Assembly: GCF_000348725.1 (NCBI RefSeq)
Contig: NC_020813.1
Coordinates: 2,171,058-2,235,057 of the forward strand
Length of the DNA: 64,000 bases
Source: Pseudobdellovibrio exovorus JSS
Lineage (GTDB): Bacteria; Bdellovibrionota; Bdellovibrionia; Bdellovibrionales; Bdellovibrionaceae
Direction: 5' to 3'
Below, one piece after another: positions 44,172 to 52,243 of the stretch. How positions within the stretch are numbered: position 1 is the stretch's first letter; each line of letters opens with the position of its first letter. Below the pieces are notes generated by a model that saw only the letters and a list, made by a program, of their open reading frames with translations, was not told the origin of the DNA and did no database searches. A program made the translations under genes and the position numbers.

Positions 44172-44258
44172 ATGATTATCAAATACTTTTCAGCACTTTT
44201 TTTGGCGTACATGTTAATTTTTGCGACGATTTCAGCTAATGCACATCTTTGGCAGTAG
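44172..44258 (+). CDS. Possible 28-residue signal-peptide-like ORF
   Basis: ATG at 44172, TAG at 44256-44258. The product is a textbook signal sequence ending ISANA-HLWQ, with only four residues after the predicted cleavage. No Shine-Dalgarno; overlaps the 3' end of plsC on the other strand by 23 nt. Could be the remnant of an exported protein. Confidence 0.2.
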   Translation: MIIKYFSALFLAYMLIFATISANAHLWQ

Positions 44259-45102
44259 TCGCCATTAGATTTTGTGGACGCACCCGAGTGGCATCCAGAT
44301 TCATTTCTGGGCGAAAGGGTTCAAATTTAGCACTGACCATTCCATGCAACATCTTCGCTAGCTCTGATCGATCATCTTCTGCTTTTGGATACACCATCGG
44401 TAAAAATTCAATTTCACATGTGACCGAATCTAATTTCAACGACCGCCAAATAGCAGGTAAGAACGTTTCACTTCCATACCAACAAACAGAATCACGATGT
44501 TCAAATAGGACTGGTTGGTGATTGATTTGTCTGAAGTTAAAAACAAATGGACGAATTGGCTTTTCCGCCAATCCAGCCGCCATGATCAACGTTTTTTTAA
44601 ATGGCAAAACTTGTTCGCCATCAGAAGCCACCGACTCAGCATAAAGCACAACACGGAAGCCCTCTTTTAAAACATTCACAATGTCTTGAAGTTCATGTTG
44701 AATCGACATTCTGTTCTTACGATTGACATAGGCGCAGCCACCAAGTTCAGCAATTTGCCCTAAGACAGGAGTCTGCTTCATTTCTAATGACGTAATAAAA
44801 ACATTACTTCTTAAAGCACATAGACAAACGATATCAATAAAACCCATGTGATTTCCGACCAATAAAGCGGACTCATCTTCTGAAATATTTTCGCGGCAGA
44901 TTAGCTCCACATTGAATGCCTTGATAATTTTTTTGCAGGTCATGTGAGCTTTGTTCGTTAACTGACGTCGGCGCTCGACAGGGTTCGGTGTTCTTTTGTA
45001 AATAATGGCGGCCTTTGCAAAGAAGACCAGTACCACAAAGGCAAATCGCAACAGGCGAAAAGCCGCTCGAATATTAAGGTAAAAAGAATGAAACACCTGC
45101 AT
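44236..45102 (-). CDS. 1-acylglycerol-3-phosphate acyltransferase-like protein (PlsC family)
   Basis: 288 residues. An N-terminal membrane segment (about 12-32) then the catalytic HX4D box (LLVGNHMGFIDIV), followed by the glycerolipid block YVNRKN and VLYAESVASDG in place of the usual FPEGTRS, so the substrate pocket is atypical. Makes phosphatidic acid or acylates a related lipid. It is 4 nt after the sua5 stop, last gene of a five-gene operon. Confidence 0.85.
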   Translation of the reverse strand: MQVFHSFYLNIRAAFRLLRFAFVVLVFFAKAAIIYKRTPNPVERRRQLTNKAHMTCKKIIKAFNVELICRENISEDESALLVGNHMGFIDIVCLCALRSNVFITSLEMKQTPVLGQIAELGGCAYVNRKNRMSIQHELQDIVNVLKEGFRVVLYAESVASDGEQVLPFKKTLIMAAGLAEKPIRPFVFNFRQINHQPVLFEHRDSVCWYGSETFLPAIWRSLKLDSVTCEIEFLPMVYPKAEDDRSELAKMLHGMVSAKFEPFRPEMNLDATRVRPQNLMATTAKDVH

Positions 45103-45106
45103 GTAT

Positions 45107-46126
45107 CTAGTCTAAAATTAAAGAGGCGGCTTTGTACAGCCTATCAAAGACACTTTCCCACATTTCACCCTGATGATGGGGCATTTGAATGAAACAAAGG
45201 GCATCTGGCATGCGCTGGCTGGCTGCTCGCAACTGCGAATACAGCTCGCGCGCGGCCTGTGCAGGGTCGTCGGAAAGCTTAAGAAACTCAATCTTGCTTA
45301 TAGGCTGCTTGGGTTTAACAATTTTAACCCCTTCCACCTCGTCCGGTAACTCTTTTAACTTTTGATTCAAATGGGATGTCAAATCTGAAAGCTTCATGCG
45401 AGAGTTACGACAAACCACCAAAGGTACCTGTGGCATATAATGATGTTTCATATGACCAGGGGATTCTTTTTTATCCACTGATTCTACCCATTGATATGTC
45501 AAATCACTATCGGCTAAAGCTTGCTCGATTTGGGATTGTAGGATTGCACCCTTACGCAAGATAGAAAGTTCGTAGCGGGCGTCGATATTTTTTACCAAAA
45601 GCACTGTCGACTCGATACCAATCTGACTGGAATCCCCATCTAGAACAAAGACCTTATTTTGGAACTCATCGCGCACGTGCTGAGCTGCTGTCGGACTAGT
45701 TCGCCCAAATAGATTCGCACTCGGTGCCGCTAAAGGAACACCCACACGGCTGATCAAGCTCTGAGCCACTGGATGTGCTGGCCAACGTAATCCCACATTA
45801 GGAAGTCCCGATGTAATCAGATCCGATATCAACGGCGACTTCGGCATCACTAAAGTCAAAGGGCCGGGCCAAAATTTTTTCACTAACAAATCACACATAG
45901 CATGCCACTGTTGCACACAACTTTGCGCTTGTTGAACTGAGGACACATGTACAATTAAGGGATCAAAAAAAGGACGCTTTTTAACACTGAAGATTTTTTT
46001 TATGGCGACTTCAGAGTCAATACGAGCTGCCAGTCCATAAACAGTTTCTGTCGGCATAGCCACAACCTCATTCTTCAGAATAAGGTTAACAGCCTGATCT
46101 AATTGTTCTGACATCTCTTTTTTCAT
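45107..46126 (-). CDS. Threonylcarbamoyl-AMP synthase, Sua5 type
   Basis: 339 residues, so the two-domain Sua5 form and not the shorter TsaC. YrdC domain: MPTETVYGLAARIDSEVAIKKIFSVKKRP, GPLTLVMPKS, VGLRWPAHPVAQSLI, APSANLFGRTSPT. C-terminal Sua5 domain with the linker SPGHMKHHYMPQVPL that closes the active site. Makes the precursor for t6A37 in ANN-decoding tRNAs. Overlaps ybbP by 4 nt. Confidence 0.93.
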   Translation of the reverse strand: MKKEMSEQLDQAVNLILKNEVVAMPTETVYGLAARIDSEVAIKKIFSVKKRPFFDPLIVHVSSVQQAQSCVQQWHAMCDLLVKKFWPGPLTLVMPKSPLISDLITSGLPNVGLRWPAHPVAQSLISRVGVPLAAPSANLFGRTSPTAAQHVRDEFQNKVFVLDGDSSQIGIESTVLLVKNIDARYELSILRKGAILQSQIEQALADSDLTYQWVESVDKKESPGHMKHHYMPQVPLVVCRNSRMKLSDLTSHLNQKLKELPDEVEGVKIVKPKQPISKIEFLKLSDDPAQAARELYSQLRAASQRMPDALCFIQMPHHQGEMWESVFDRLYKAASLILD

Positions 46127-48651
46127 ATTTGTCTTATCAAATCCATCGGATTTAATTTTTTCAGTGGTTTAAGGCCAATGTAAAGAGCCAAAGCACACAC
46201 AGGAATCAAAATCGCCCCTAACAAAAGCAGATATTGAATATCATAAACAGTTGTCAGATCAAAAGAAACTGTGATTACAATCCATGCCATTACAAGTCCT
46301 AATATGACACCAAAAACAATAGAAGTGGTCATCAACAGCACAAATTGAGTCAACACCACCTTCAAAACTTGCGCATTAGTGGAGCCCATAATCTGCAACA
46401 GGTTCATCTCTTGTAGGCGCTCTTTAATTTGTGTGTTGAGCAAAACAACGAAAACAAAGAGTCCCACAAGCACCGCTAACCATGCCATGAACTGCAAACC
46501 AATCGACATCTGCTCAATGTACTTTAGCGAATTTTCAACAGTAGACGTCACATCTATGATCGAGACATTTTTGTAGTTCGTCGCCACCCGTCTTTGAAAT
46601 TCTTTCACCACAGATCTTTGTTCACTCGAGATAGACGTTAGAAATATCTGAGGAGCCTCTTCTAAAACCCCTTTAGGGAATAAAATAAAGAAGTTAGGTT
46701 GAAAGCTCGTCCAGCGCACTTGGCGCAAAGAAGACACGATAGCTTTTAGTTCTACGCCCTGAACATCAAAGGTGACAATATCACCTATATCGATACCCAC
46801 TCGTCCAGCGTAGCGTTTTTCTAAAGATATCTGTGGTAGCGATTCTGGATTTTCTTCAGAAAAGTCCGTTTGAAATTTACCTTTGATCAGATCTTCAGAG
46901 GCTTGCAAGTGATCACGATACGTTAGGTTGATACCGCGATTTCTAAATCGCGCCTCATCATCGGCTTCACGTGTTTGAATTTCACCCGTCTGCACAGCAC
47001 GTTCGTAGTTCTCTTCGTTCACTTTTAAAATACGAGATCGGACCAGAGGACTTAACTCAAGATCTTGTTTCAATAGCTCTTGTGATATTGCCTGCAAACC
47101 CTGAACTTGCTCTGGCTGAATATCAAATAAAAACAAACTCGGTATCTGTGACGAAACATCCGGTCTGATTTCATTTATAATCGACGATTTCACATGAGGT
47201 AAAAGACTTAACACCAGAGTTGCAAGACTCATCGTGGTAAATACCAATCCCGCTGACGCTGGCTTACGCGTAAGTCCCCGCACCGAGTAGCGAGTCAACC
47301 AACCAAAACGAGAGCTCATCTTTTCAAGGAAGTATAAAATCACGCGATTGATAACTTGGAAGAAAATGATCAACCCCACTAAAGCGATCGAAAACAGACT
47401 GCCGACCTTGAACGAATTGCTCTGCCAAACAGACAATCCCCAAAAGACTAAAACAGAGGAAACCAACCAGAAAAAATAAGCCCAGCTTTTTTTAACTCGC
47501 GTTTCGACATTTTGGAACAACATCAAAGGGCGTAAATCCACAATCTGAATGATTTGAGGAACCACCATCAGCATTGGCCCCAGTACGGCAATTAAGCAGG
47601 TCACAATCAGAGCTTTCAAACTGAAGACTAAGTTAATCGGCAGATTAAACTCTTCTGTGATCACCCGTTGTAAGATAGGTAAGACGCCCTGAACTAGTAA
47701 ATATCCCAGAAAGCATGCCAGTAAAGACAGAATAAAGTTTTGCAATAAATAGATCCCAACGATCTTTTCATCGCTTAATCCTAGAGTTTTATATATGGCG
47801 ATACTTTTTTTCTTATTTAAGAACGTCCACTGCAAAAGATAGCTTCCACACAAAAAGCAAAGACCTAAAGCGACTAAGGCCACCAGTCCCAGATAATCTG
47901 TGAAGTACTTTAAAACACGATTAGAATCCTGCGCGCTGTCTTTGGTGTTTTCAATTCGAACAACAGGGTCCACGATCAATTTTTCTAAATTAGACTTAGC
48001 TGAAACCACATCATAAGTCGGCGCTGTTTTGTAGGACCAATACTCAGTGAATGTACTTCCTGGCTTTAGCAAACCCGCGTCTATCAAGAAGTTCTTGTGA
48101 ATTAAAACCCGCGGAGCAAATCCCGTCCCACGAAACAGACGGCTCGGGTCCTCAACAATCACACCGGAATAGGCAAAACTGCTTTCACCAATTTCGACTA
48201 AGTCCCCGATTTTAAGATCTAACATCTCTTGAATTTCAGGATCTACCCAAACACGAGCGCGATCACTAGCAAACGGCCCGTCGGATAATTTAAATTGTCC
48301 ATACAATGGGTAGTTGTCATCGAACACTCCGACGCTAGTCAGTTTTGAATCGGTCGGCGTTCGCAGCATCGAAAACATACTGTAAAAATGTGAACTCTTT
48401 TCGAATTGAATCTGTGATTCCCACGCCTGTCGTTCTTGCTCACCAAACGCTCGTCGCGCGCTGATAGAAAGGTCTCCGCCTAGAATAACCTGAGCCTTTT
48501 CGGCTGACTGCTGTAAAAGGCTTTGTTGGAATATCTGAAGTAAAAAGAATCCCACAATCCCTAAAGCTAAGTTCAGCACTAGAAATAAACTGATATTGCG
48601 ATAGCGAGCTAATTCCAAGAAAGCTAAGCGCAGTAGATTTTTTAAACTCAT
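46123..48651 (-). CDS. FtsX-like ABC permease (YbbP type)
   Basis: 842 residues. One N-terminal membrane helix, a large periplasmic domain, then two FtsX cores (about 255-380 and 710-840) with four plus four helices in total, and a closing motif KKLNPMDLIRQI. This is the ten-helix layout of YbbP/lolCE-related permeases. The ATPase and a TesA-like esterase lie directly upstream in the order seen in E. coli (tesA, ybbA, ybbP). Substrate uncertain; often linked to removal or transport of lipids or peptides at the envelope. Confidence 0.88.
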   Translation of the reverse strand: MSLKNLLRLAFLELARYRNISLFLVLNLALGIVGFFLLQIFQQSLLQQSAEKAQVILGGDLSISARRAFGEQERQAWESQIQFEKSSHFYSMFSMLRTPTDSKLTSVGVFDDNYPLYGQFKLSDGPFASDRARVWVDPEIQEMLDLKIGDLVEIGESSFAYSGVIVEDPSRLFRGTGFAPRVLIHKNFLIDAGLLKPGSTFTEYWSYKTAPTYDVVSAKSNLEKLIVDPVVRIENTKDSAQDSNRVLKYFTDYLGLVALVALGLCFLCGSYLLQWTFLNKKKSIAIYKTLGLSDEKIVGIYLLQNFILSLLACFLGYLLVQGVLPILQRVITEEFNLPINLVFSLKALIVTCLIAVLGPMLMVVPQIIQIVDLRPLMLFQNVETRVKKSWAYFFWLVSSVLVFWGLSVWQSNSFKVGSLFSIALVGLIIFFQVINRVILYFLEKMSSRFGWLTRYSVRGLTRKPASAGLVFTTMSLATLVLSLLPHVKSSIINEIRPDVSSQIPSLFLFDIQPEQVQGLQAISQELLKQDLELSPLVRSRILKVNEENYERAVQTGEIQTREADDEARFRNRGINLTYRDHLQASEDLIKGKFQTDFSEENPESLPQISLEKRYAGRVGIDIGDIVTFDVQGVELKAIVSSLRQVRWTSFQPNFFILFPKGVLEEAPQIFLTSISSEQRSVVKEFQRRVATNYKNVSIIDVTSTVENSLKYIEQMSIGLQFMAWLAVLVGLFVFVVLLNTQIKERLQEMNLLQIMGSTNAQVLKVVLTQFVLLMTTSIVFGVILGLVMAWIVITVSFDLTTVYDIQYLLLLGAILIPVCALALYIGLKPLKKLNPMDLIRQI

Positions 48652-49319
48652 GCTAAGCTCTGATCAAAGTTTCCATTTTTCAGAACAACAAGGCGATCAC
48701 ATCGCTTAGCTAATTCCATATCATGGGTAACAAGTACTGTAGTTGTTTTTGTCGATCTGACTTGTTCGAAAAACAGATTCATCACTTTTGCGCCAGTTTC
48801 ACTATCTAAGTTTCCTGATGGTTCATCCGCCAACAATAAGCTAGGACGAGCGATCAAACCTCGCGCTAACGCCAAACGCTGACACTCTCCACCACTCATT
48901 TCCGTTGGTTTATGAGTCACACGATGAGCTAATCCCACGTTATCTAATGCTGTTAAAATTTCTTCTTTATTAAAATCACGATCTAAAATTTCTAACGGCA
49001 GGCAAAGATTTTCGTAAGCTGTTAAATGGGAAACAAGATGAAATTGCTGAAAGACGAAACCTATATTCTGCGCGCGAAAGTGAGTCATCTGTACGCGATT
49101 TAATTTTTTGATCGACTGGTTATTAATCACGATATCACCATCATCAAAATAATCTAATCCTGCAACTAGGCTTAGAAAGGTCGACTTACCGCTACCTGAG
49201 GCTCCAACGACCGCTACGATTTCAGATGTTTTCACCTCTAAGTTAAGATGGCTTAAAATTGTTAGACTCTCTTGCCCTTGGCGATAGGTTTTCTTTAGAT
49301 CATTAATTAATAAACTCAT
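48648..49319 (-). CDS. ABC transporter ATP-binding protein (YbbA type)
   Basis: 223 residues. Walker A GASGSGKST (about 38-46), Q-loop FVFQQFHLVSHLTAYENLCLPLE, signature MSGGECQRLALARGL, Walker B LLLADEPSGNLD, switch His in VLVTHDM. MacB/LolD-like group. Overlaps tesA-like and ybbP-like genes by 4 nt each. Confidence 0.93.
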   Translation of the reverse strand: MSLLINDLKKTYRQGQESLTILSHLNLEVKTSEIVAVVGASGSGKSTFLSLVAGLDYFDDGDIVINNQSIKKLNRVQMTHFRAQNIGFVFQQFHLVSHLTAYENLCLPLEILDRDFNKEEILTALDNVGLAHRVTHKPTEMSGGECQRLALARGLIARPSLLLADEPSGNLDSETGAKVMNLFFEQVRSTKTTTVLVTHDMELAKRCDRLVVLKNGNFDQSLA

Positions 49320-49969
49320 TTCAACCTCGGTAATTCTTTCTTTAAGAACTTATAGATATTATCAGCGATGATCTGATGCCCTTTTTCATTCGGGTGAATT
49401 CCGTCCGGCTGATTCAGTTTAGCTTGTCCTGCAACATCATTTAATAAGAAAGGTGCTAAAAGCACCTTATGCTTCTTTGCTAGTTTTGGAAAAATAGCGG
49501 CGAACTGAGTGTCATAGTTCTTGCCGTAGTTCGGAGGAACATGAAGTTGCCCCAGAATGATTTTGATTTTTTGTTCTGCGGCCCAATCTAAAGCCACACT
49601 CAGATTCTTTTCAGTTTCTTCAACCTTTAATCCGCGCAGGCCATCGTTACTGCCCATAAGAATAAAGACGACATCCGGCTTTTCACGATTGATCCACTTG
49701 AGGCGACTCAGTGTTGAGGCACTGGTAGAACCACTGGAGCCTGAGGCTGTGATTTGCCATTCTGATTTATCCTCTTTGAACTTCTTCTGAATGATTTGCG
49801 GAAACGAAGCTTCTTGAGCCACGCCATAACCTTCAGTTAATGAATCCCCTAAGAAGATCAACTTCTTTGCGAGGCCCACTGAACTTTGTAAAATCAAAAA
49901 TAGAAAAAGAGAGATTTTAAGAGGAGTTAAAAACTTATCACGACGATAAAAAAATAAGATCCTAAGCAT
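49316..49969 (-). CDS. tesA: TesA-like exported SGNH esterase
   Basis: 217 residues. Signal peptide (basic RRDK, hydrophobic FLFLILQSSVGLA). SGNH blocks: I FLGDSLTEGYGV (catalytic Ser), II SGSSGSTSASTLSR region Gly, III LMGSNDGLRG, V DGIHPNEKGHQ (Asp and His). Multifunctional periplasmic thioesterase/lysophospholipase/arylesterase. Its only signal-peptide-bearing start (ATG at 49969) lies inside the terminator hairpin of the upstream RRM gene; there is no Shine-Dalgarno. Confidence 0.88.
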   Translation of the reverse strand: MLRILFFYRRDKFLTPLKISLFLFLILQSSVGLAKKLIFLGDSLTEGYGVAQEASFPQIIQKKFKEDKSEWQITASGSSGSTSASTLSRLKWINREKPDVVFILMGSNDGLRGLKVEETEKNLSVALDWAAEQKIKIILGQLHVPPNYGKNYDTQFAAIFPKLAKKHKVLLAPFLLNDVAGQAKLNQPDGIHPNEKGHQIIADNIYKFLKKELPRLK

Positions 49970-49985
49970 AGCCTAGGATCTTATT
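49953..49985 (-). terminator. Intrinsic terminator of the RRM gene, overlapping the tesA start
   Basis: 15-bp stem with one mismatch, AATAAGATCCTAAGC (49953-49967) against GCCTAGGATCTTATT (49971-49985), 3-nt loop. On the minus strand the stem is followed by a run of T (complement of AAAAAAA before 49955). It lies 52 nt after the RRM gene stop. The tesA ATG (49969-49967) is at the loop. Confidence 0.85.
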
Positions 49986-50037
49986 AGATTTTGTAGATAA
50001 AATCAGTAAACTTTGCCGTAATTACACGGCTAATCGA

Positions 50038-50385
50038 CTAGTAGTTACCACCGCCGAAGCCACCGCCGTCACGACGAGGACCACGACCGCCACCACCGAA
50101 ACCACCGCCATCACGACGAGGTCCACGAGGACGATCTTCTTGAGGCTTAGCTTCAGAAACACGCACTGGACGACCAGCGATTGTTTGACCGTTCATTTTG
50201 TTTACTGCTTCGTCAGCTTGAGAATCGTCTTCGATTTCTACGAATCCGAAACCTTTGCTACGACCAGTCATACGATCCATAACTACGCGTGCAGACGCGA
50301 TGTTACCGAAAGATGTGAATGCCTGCATTAATTCATCATCAGTTACAGAGAATGCTAAGTTCCCTACATAAAGTTTTTTTGCCAT
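50038..50385 (-). CDS. RRM RNA-binding protein with Gly-rich tail
   Basis: 115 residues. One RRM: RNP2 KLYVGNLAF (4-12) and RNP1 KGFGFVEI (about 44-51). The tail from about residue 85 has two near-identical blocks of GPRRDGGGFGGGG, which show up as a DNA repeat at 50041-50120. This is the layout of cyanobacterial and proteobacterial cold-inducible Rbp proteins, likely RNA chaperones. Strong Shine-Dalgarno GGAGGAA. Confidence 0.93.
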   Translation of the reverse strand: MAKKLYVGNLAFSVTDDELMQAFTSFGNIASARVVMDRMTGRSKGFGFVEIEDDSQADEAVNKMNGQTIAGRPVRVSEAKPQEDRPRGPRRDGGGFGGGGRGPRRDGGGFGGGNY

Positions 50386-50473
50386 TTCGTTCCTCCGAAG
50401 GCTGTTTTAGTTAAAACCCCGGACACGACGCAAGAAAGGTAACTCACTTACATAAAGACGGGATCTGAATATT

Positions 50474-50550
50474 AGGCTAATTTGGGCCCAATCTTCAGAC
50501 AAGAACTTGTCACAAAGCTGGACCAAGATCAAGAGGCCAATTTGGGCCTA
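50474..50550. promoter_or_regulatory. Paired 17-nt repeats flanking a palindrome, between slyD and the RRM gene
   Basis: AGGCTAATTTGGGCCCA (50474-50490) and AGGCCAATTTGGGCCTA (50534-50550) are direct repeats with 15 of 17 identical, exactly 60 nt apart. Between them is a perfect palindromic pair GACAAG-AA-CTTGTC (50498-50511). The second repeat can itself fold (AGGCC/GGCCT) and might serve as a slyD terminator without a T-run. Confidence 0.55.
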
Positions 50551-50558
50551 TTTTGGAA

Positions 50559-51038
50559 CTAGTGATGGTGGGCGTGGCCATGCAACCCATGGGCATGACC
50601 ATGCTGAATTTCTTCCGCCGTAGCTAGTCGAATCAGCATAACTTCCACATCAAACACTAAATCCACACCTGCTAACGGGTGGTTACCATCTAGCGTCACG
50701 TGCGTATCACCAATTTTAGTCACTTTAACCACTTTAACTTGATTCTGAAGTTGGAGTTGCAAATGGCTCCCCACATCAATTTTAAGGTGGGCTAGCTCTT
50801 CTTTTGGCACTTCCATGATCATATCTTGGCGGAAATCACCATAAGCATCTTTGGCAGCCAGAGTTACCTGTTGCTTATCACCCTCAGTCATTTTAACCAA
50901 AACCGCTTCTAAAGCTGGAATGATCTGCTGTTTGCCTTCTAAAAATGGCATCGGCTGATTCGGCTCTGACGCATCAATAAGCTCACCCTGAGCATTTTTA
51001 AGTACATAATTAAAAGCAATAACACGAGTTTCTGACAT
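50559..51038 (-). CDS. slyD: SlyD-type FKBP peptidyl-prolyl isomerase
   Basis: 159 residues. FKBP core with the inserted-in-flap (IF) chaperone domain: VIAFNYVLKNAQGELIDAS, AAKDAYGDFRQDMIMEVPKEEL, DGNHPLAGVDLVFDVEV. The C-terminus is a His-rich metal-binding tail HGHAHGLHGHAHHH. Prolyl isomerase and chaperone, able to bind nickel or zinc. Clear GGAG Shine-Dalgarno. Confidence 0.95.
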   Translation of the reverse strand: MSETRVIAFNYVLKNAQGELIDASEPNQPMPFLEGKQQIIPALEAVLVKMTEGDKQQVTLAAKDAYGDFRQDMIMEVPKEELAHLKIDVGSHLQLQLQNQVKVVKVTKIGDTHVTLDGNHPLAGVDLVFDVEVMLIRLATAEEIQHGHAHGLHGHAHHH

Positions 51039-51119
51039 GATTTCTCCGATTTGTATTTCGAGCCTAAGCTGTAGCGTGTATCAGCGACGGGTACAAGAAA
51101 AAATAACAAATACTGATGG

Positions 51120-52022
51120 CTAAGTTCCACAACGATCAAAGCTGATGCTCGATTGGGCTGTATCAAATTGTACAGTTGCCGTTCCACAACCTGTTAGCTG
51201 AATCGAACTACTATTTCCATCTGAACAACTTCCTGTCCACGTCCCCATTGTCGGACAATTACAATCTGCTACCCAAGTAATTGCACTTGGAACATAAGTA
51301 CAAGAAATCGAGCTGCGGTTATTCACTACACGCAACTCTCCCCCATTCAGGACACGACCGGGACGATCTGCTCCTGTAACCGTAATCGCAGAAGTCGTTT
51401 GTGAGGTTAAATCCATCAGAACAACCGCACTTGCACCCGTGAATTTACGATTGATGCCATCGCTTGATAAAGAAAAAACTTTTGGTGCTGCAGCAGAAAC
51501 AAGCGTCAATCTTTGCCCGACAGCTCCTGTTTTTGTAATACTAAGTGTAGCCCCCAAACGCCCCGTAGCTGTTATGCTAGGAACACTCGTAATAGTTTCT
51601 GATGCCGTCGCAAGCAAACAAGCTGAAGCCGATGCCCATTGCAAAGTGGATGTGCCTCCAAAAGTCATGCTACCAATTGTACAACCACTAAAATTTTTTC
51701 TTCGGGCATTCGCCGCCGTAGTTCCGCAGTTGGAAAAACTCATTGTTGAACAAGAGGCTGCCCATGCTTCAGGTAAAAGTAGGCGTGCAATTAACGTCGG
51801 CTCAATGTCCGCCGGTGAATACTGGCGAAAATGACGTTCTACAGATTTTTCAATAGAAGATATACTTGGAGTACCCGCTCCAAACTCATCTACGGATGCC
51901 ATGAAGTCCCCGACTTGCTGAGCCACTTCTAAACCATCAGGACTAATAAACTTGTCGGATGATGAATTACTGCAAGAAACAAAAAAAATCATCACGATGA
52001 TTCCACTTATCATCATCTTCAT
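51120..52022 (-). CDS. Lipoprotein of unknown function with Ser/Thr-rich, Cys-containing body
   Basis: 300 residues from the ATG at 52022, which has AGGAG 7 nt upstream. Lipobox FFVSC near residue 16 with SNSSSD after it. From about residue 90 the mature part is rich in Ser, Thr, Gly and Ala with paired Cys (SCSTMSFSNCG, CTIG, CNCPTMGTWTGSCSDG, then LTGCG) and short beta-strand-like repeats, suggesting a disulfide-stabilised surface protein. No family recognised. Confidence 0.7.
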   Translation of the reverse strand: MKMMISGIIVMIFFVSCSNSSSDKFISPDGLEVAQQVGDFMASVDEFGAGTPSISSIEKSVERHFRQYSPADIEPTLIARLLLPEAWAASCSTMSFSNCGTTAANARRKNFSGCTIGSMTFGGTSTLQWASASACLLATASETITSVPSITATGRLGATLSITKTGAVGQRLTLVSAAAPKVFSLSSDGINRKFTGASAVVLMDLTSQTTSAITVTGADRPGRVLNGGELRVVNNRSSISCTYVPSAITWVADCNCPTMGTWTGSCSDGNSSSIQLTGCGTATVQFDTAQSSISFDRCGT

Positions 52023-52206
52023 AAGCAACTCCTATGCTTGCGTTTACCCATTGCCTGCCGTATTTACAGAGCGCGAATTCTTTTATCCTATAGAATGATT
52101 GAGTGGCATAAAAGCCCCTTGGACCTAGGGCGATTTTATCTCAAAACGAAACAGTTGTTTTTTAGATTTCCCTAGACCTTTATACAGGGGCTGAAATCAT
52201 ATCTGC

Positions 52207-52236
52207 TTGAAAAATAATCACATTAAAACTTATACT
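52207..52236 (+). promoter_or_regulatory. Promoter of the HNH gene, leaderless geometry
   Basis: TTGAAA (52207-52212), 18-nt spacer, TATACT (52231-52236), then 7 nt to the ATG at 52244 (a second ATG follows immediately). The intervening TATATAT has no Shine-Dalgarno. Confidence 0.65.
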
Positions 52237-52243
52237 TATATAT

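Noticed and set aside
50041-50125. Short DNA repeats that could suggest a repeat array
   Set aside because: They encode the repeated Gly/Arg-rich tail of the RRM protein; codon-phased and not CRISPR-like.
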